From contig JAHLBL010000059.1 of NCBI GenBank assembly GCA_020625635.1, positions 1 through 8,903 on the forward strand: a DNA stretch of 8,903 bases, read 5' to 3'. Both the position numbers and the translations under genes were made by a program. Origin of the DNA: a bacterium (lineage in GTDB: Bacteria > Bacillota > Clostridia > Oscillospirales > Acutalibacteraceae). The notes under the pieces are model-generated. The model saw only the letters and a list, made by a program, of their open reading frames with translations. It was not told the origin of the DNA and searched no databases. Below are positions 6,501 to 8,903 of the stretch, one piece after another. Each line of letters starts with the position of its first letter. The stretch's first letter is position 1.

Positions 6501-7944
6501 TTTCTGGGTCGGCGAAGGTGGAGAAGGTATCTGTTATTACGCCGTTCTCGACCTTGACCGCGCCGATCTCGGTGATTTTGTCCCTGTTCGCCGAGAGGCC
6601 TGTCGTCTCAATATCGAAGCAGACGAAGGTCCCGTCGAAGGGAGCGTTCTGCTCTCCCGAAACAGCCTCAACGAGGTCGTCTATGAAATACGCCTCAGTG
6701 CCGTAGAGTATCTTTATTTTCTCGGGGTCGTCCTTATTTATTGAGGCGGCTGTGTTCATAGCCTCGGGGAACGCCTGAGCAACGCCGTGGTCGGTTATCG
6801 CAATAGCCTTGTGTCCCCATTCGGCGGCGCGGCTGATGAGCTTTTTAGCGGGAGTCATACCGTCCATCTGGGACATATTCGTATGCAGGTGGAGCTCCAC
6901 CCTCTTTTTCGGAGCCTTATCGACGACCTTCACCTTTGAAGCCGTGCCAATGCTCTTCGCGTTGACGACGATACCGCCCGCGAATTTATCGAACTCAACG
7001 TCGCCGTTGACGACGATGGTGTCGCCTGTCCTGATCTTACCGACGATGTCGGTCTGGTTTACGGGACCGAACACCTTGACGGTGACAGAGCCCGTGTAGT
7101 CGGTGATGTCGATGATGATGATGTTCTTGTCACCCGAGCGGGTGACCTTCTTCTCAATGGAGAAAACGTCGCCCCAGACGCAGACCTTTCCCGAATCGTA
7201 GGCTACTGTGCCGACGGGGATTATCTTCGCCTTTATCATCTTTCCGTAGAGCGGACGCACCGAGGATTTTATGATCTGAGGAGTGAGGAATTTTTCAGTC
7301 CTGATCTCGATCTCCTGAGCCGCGGCTTCGGCGCGGGACTTTGAGCTTTCCTTAGCGCTCTCCTCCTCGTCCTCGATAAGCTCCGCGAACTTCTGTAAAT
7401 TCTCCCTCTCGATCTTCTTTTCCGTCTTTTCCTGAAGCTCTCTGTAGTCGTCGCTGAGGAAATCCACGACCGTAACTCCGTCGTACTCAACGGAGATGTC
7501 AACGCCGTACTCGCTCTGAATAACGCGCGCGAGCTCCCTGTCAAAGCTTACGCTGTCGAGCAGCGCCTTTCCCCCGTTGTTGAGGGTTATAGTGAGCACG
7601 CTGCCGCTGAGGACCGCCTTGCTGCCGACGAACGTACCGTTGATACGCGGTATCGAAATCTTCAGCTCCTCGACTATGTCGTAGAAGCACGACGCGTCGA
7701 ACAGCTCCGACGGATAATGAGGTCTGAGCCTCGCCTTAACGAGCGCGAGCGGAGAGCGTCTGAGGCACTCCTCGGCTCTGTGGAGCTCGCTGTGGGAGAC
7801 TACTCTGTCGAGTTTCAGCTCCGCCTCGAGCGTGCGCAGAGAGGAATTTACAGTGATCTCCGCGACCTCCGCGTCAAGCACGGCGGAATTGACGGAGCTT
7901 TCATCTATGTAATTTTTAAACGTGTCTCTGAAGCTGTTGTTCAT
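3574..7944 (-). CDS. polC: DNA polymerase III alpha subunit, PolC type, with proofreading exonuclease
   Basis: PolC is the replicative DNA polymerase of Bacillota and works at the fork with the beta clamp. At 1456 residues it is close to the family length (about 1440). Domains in order: N-terminal domain (1-165); a highly charged, probably helical linker (about 166-217); OB fold (about 230-335); first part of the PHP domain (HLHT 352-355, DH 385-386); an inserted DEDDh exonuclease with FDIETTGL (D444, E446), HNAPFD (D529) and HHRATDD (H582, D587); then the rest of PHP (D755, H757). The polymerase core follows: GSRGSVGSSF (900-909), a zinc site (C928, C931, C953, C956), catalytic PDIDLNF (D982, D984), HPGGMVVVP (1059-1067) and KLD (D1107). 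A helix-hairpin-helix lies near 1395-1411 and the C-terminus is QMSLF, a clamp-binding motif. All key residues are intact. The ATG directly follows the ispG stop codon; the upstream ribosome site is weak, suggesting coupling to ispG. Confidence 0.98.
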   Translation of the reverse strand: MNNSFRDTFKNYIDESSVNSAVLDAEVAEITVNSSLRTLEAELKLDRVVSHSELHRAEECLRRSPLALVKARLRPHYPSELFDASCFYDIVEELKISIPRINGTFVGSKAVLSGSVLTITLNNGGKALLDSVSFDRELARVIQSEYGVDISVEYDGVTVVDFLSDDYRELQEKTEKKIERENLQKFAELIEDEEESAKESSKSRAEAAAQEIEIRTEKFLTPQIIKSSVRPLYGKMIKAKIIPVGTVAYDSGKVCVWGDVFSIEKKVTRSGDKNIIIIDITDYTGSVTVKVFGPVNQTDIVGKIRTGDTIVVNGDVEFDKFAGGIVVNAKSIGTASKVKVVDKAPKKRVELHLHTNMSQMDGMTPAKKLISRAAEWGHKAIAITDHGVAQAFPEAMNTAASINKDDPEKIKILYGTEAYFIDDLVEAVSGEQNAPFDGTFVCFDIETTGLSANRDKITEIGAVKVENGVITDTFSTFADPEMPIPAKITKLTGITDAMVKDAPSQDEAVKAFLEFADGHILVAHNAPFDTGFIRTACANMGAEYGSTSIDTVPICRNILSDITNCKLDTVAKYLRLGNFNHHRATDDATMLANIFIELCRRLKDDYKITEVKDINSRIVGGGDFRKLPTYHQIILVKNLTGLKNLYKLISYSHLDYFYRKPRIPKSVLVKHREGLLIGSACEAGQLFRALVAGKPKEEIRKIAKFHDYLEIQPTGNNLFMVRNGTCKSEEDIREYNRKIVKLGEELNIPVVATCDVHFLDPQDAEFRTIIQAGQGFEDAMQQAPLYFRTTAEMLEEFSYLGEKKAYEIVVENTNKIADSIDFIRPIPEGNFPPFIEGAQEQLISITWERAKKRYGDPLPEIVSKRLDKELSSITKYGFSVLYMTAQKLVANSEEHGYLVGSRGSVGSSFVATMSGISEVNPLCPHYICPECKYSEFFEHGEYGSGFDLPPKKCPSCGAELERDGHEIPFETFLGFKGDKVPDIDLNFSGEYQSSAHRYTEELFGKDHVFKAGTISTVADKTAFGFVKKFAEEHGKTYNSAEEKRLSIGCTDIKRTTGQHPGGMVVVPMGKEIYDFCPVQHPANDVKNPNITTHFDFHSIHDTITKLDELGHDSPTIYHYLEMFSGIPVMDVSMSDPEVMSLFESPKALGVKPEDIYCDLGTLFLPECGTPFSMKMIMEAKPRTFSDLLQISGLSHGTDVWNGNAQDLIKNGTCTISEVIGTRDSIMTYLMHKGLEPGMAFQIMELTRKGKAKASFTDDHYRAFKENNVPQWYVDSCLKIKYMFPKAHAAAYMISALRYGWYKVHRPVEFYAAYFTVRHDDFNGLTVMQGKNAVKDRIHSIKQMGYDASKKEQDELDTLLKVNEMLERGIEVLPIDIYKSEARIFKIEDGKIRLPFSVIPGIGESAAESLAESGHKYEYLSLEDMQMKTKASKSVIEVLRDCGAAGDLPESTQMSLF

Positions 7945-8903
7945 TTATTCACTGTCTTTCTCTATCTCTTCCAATAACGCGTCAATGAGCTTATCCTCAC
8001 TGACCTTGCATACGATCTCGCCCTTCTTAAAGACAAGACCGTTGCCGTCGCCGCCTGCGATACCGTAGTCGGCTTCACGAGCCTCCCCGGGACCGTTTAC
8101 GATACATCCCATAACGGCGACCTTTATATTTCTCTTGCAGTCGCGGAGTCTGTCCTGGACTTCGTTCGCGAGTGAGATCAGATCTATTTTCGTGCGTCCG
8201 CAGGTCGGGCAGGAAACGAACTGCACGCCGCCGCGCTCTATGTCGAGCGCCTTTAAAATATCCTTTGCGGCGTAGACCTCACGGACGGGGTCGGCTGTGA
8301 GCGATACTCTTATGGTGTCGCCGATACCGTGAAGCAGCAGCGAGCCTATACCCGCGGCTGACTTGATTATACCCAAACGCTCTGTGCCTGCTTCGGTAAC
8401 GCCGAGGTGCAGAGGATAGTCGCATTTCTGAGCGGCAAGCTCATAAGCCCTGACCATCGTGGGTACTGTTGAGCTCTTCATCGAGAGCACGATGTCGTTG
8501 AAATCGAACTTCTCCAGCAGAGAAGCGTGGTAAAGCGCGCTCTCACAGAGCGCCTCGGGAGTCGGAGAACCGTATTTTGCGAGTATCTCCTTTTCGAGCG
8601 AACCGCTGTTCACGCCGATCCTTATCGGGATATTCTTGGCGGCGCAGGCGTCGGCAACAGCCTTTACCCTGTCGTCGGAGCCGATGTTGCCCGGGTTTAT
8701 GCGGATCTTATCAATGCCCGCTGCTACAGCCTCGAGCGCGAGACGGTAATCAAAGTGGATGTCGGCGACAATGGGAACGCTCACTGCCTCCTTGAGCGCG
8801 GGAATAAGCCTTACGGCGTCCTTGTTGGGGATAGCCGCGCGGATGATGTCACAGCCTGCCTTTTCGAGCGCGACAGCCTGATCAACACTTCCCTGAATAT
8901 CCT
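7945..8903 (-). CDS. ispG: 4-hydroxy-3-methylbut-2-enyl diphosphate synthase IspG (GcpE), N-terminus beyond window
   Basis: IspG reductively converts 2-C-methyl-D-erythritol 2,4-cyclodiphosphate to HMBPP, the penultimate step of the MEP isoprenoid pathway, using a [4Fe-4S] cluster. The open frame runs 318 codons plus stop from the window edge. The GTG at 8784 is an internal valine, not the start, because 39 upstream codons (from D-I-Q-G-S to A-L-K-E-A) match the family. About 30 N-terminal residues are missing. Visible parts are the TIM barrel with KAGCDIIRAAIPN (14-26), VADIHFDY, IRINPGNIG and HLGVTEAG, then the cluster domain with CPTCGRT (C231, C234) and MGCIVNGPGEA (C266, E273), the three cysteines and one glutamate that hold the cluster. 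This is the short two-domain bacterial type. Its TAA stop abuts the polC ATG with no spacer. Confidence 0.97.
   Translation of the reverse strand, partial: DIQGSVDQAVALEKAGCDIIRAAIPNKDAVRLIPALKEAVSVPIVADIHFDYRLALEAVAAGIDKIRINPGNIGSDDRVKAVADACAAKNIPIRIGVNSGSLEKEILAKYGSPTPEALCESALYHASLLEKFDFNDIVLSMKSSTVPTMVRAYELAAQKCDYPLHLGVTEAGTERLGIIKSAAGIGSLLLHGIGDTIRVSLTADPVREVYAAKDILKALDIERGGVQFVSCPTCGRTKIDLISLANEVQDRLRDCKRNIKVAVMGCIVNGPGEAREADYGIAGGDGNGLVFKKGEIVCKVSEDKLIDALLEEIEKDSE

Noticed and set aside
8782..8784. GTG as the start of ispG
   Set aside because: The reading frame continues upstream to the window edge with 39 codons that match the conserved IspG N-terminal barrel, so this is an internal valine codon.
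1..8903. Mobile element, CRISPR array, phage or defence island
   Set aside because: No transposase, integrase, spaced direct-repeat array, tRNA or phage-type gene is present. All genes are conserved chromosomal genes on one strand with similar base composition by eye.

Overview
The window is a stretch of ordinary bacterial chromosome in which every supported gene lies on the minus strand. Reading in the direction of transcription (high to low coordinates) the order is ispG (5' end cut by the window edge), polC, an AI-2E/PerM-family membrane protein, hisZ, hisG and the start of hisD (cut by the other edge). A PolC-type replicative polymerase with a built-in proofreading exonuclease, together with the HisZ plus short-HisG form of ATP phosphoribosyltransferase, points to Bacillota. 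The ispG-polC adjacency and the codon use suggest Clostridia, perhaps an Oscillospiraceae/Ruminococcus-like gut bacterium; the family-level guess is inference only.

Region by region: 7945-8903 is ispG, a [4Fe-4S] enzyme of the MEP isoprenoid pathway. Its stop codon directly abuts the polC start (TAA|ATG), so the two are very probably co-transcribed. Positions 3574-7944 encode the 1456-residue PolC, with all expected domains and catalytic residues visible and a clamp-binding motif at the extreme C-terminus. A 77-base gap (3497-3573) holds a perfect 16-base palindrome. Positions 2195-3496 encode a multi-pass membrane protein of the AI-2E transporter family with an acidic, serine-rich tail. A 142-base gap (2053-2194) holds a long imperfect stem-loop, a strong sigma-A-like promoter and a palindrome over the likely transcription start. 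From there the histidine genes hisZ-hisG-hisD run as a tight unit joined by two ATGA start/stop overlaps.

The histidine genes act together. HisG (catalytic, short form) and HisZ (a histidyl-tRNA synthetase paralogue) form the enzyme that commits ATP and PRPP to histidine synthesis, and HisD performs the last two oxidations. I see no functional link between this unit and polC or the membrane protein beyond neighbourhood.

I found no mobile element, CRISPR array, RNA gene, toxin/defence module or undescribed multi-gene system. The points most worth a second look are the non-coding signals around the hisZ promoter and the two inverted repeats between genes.
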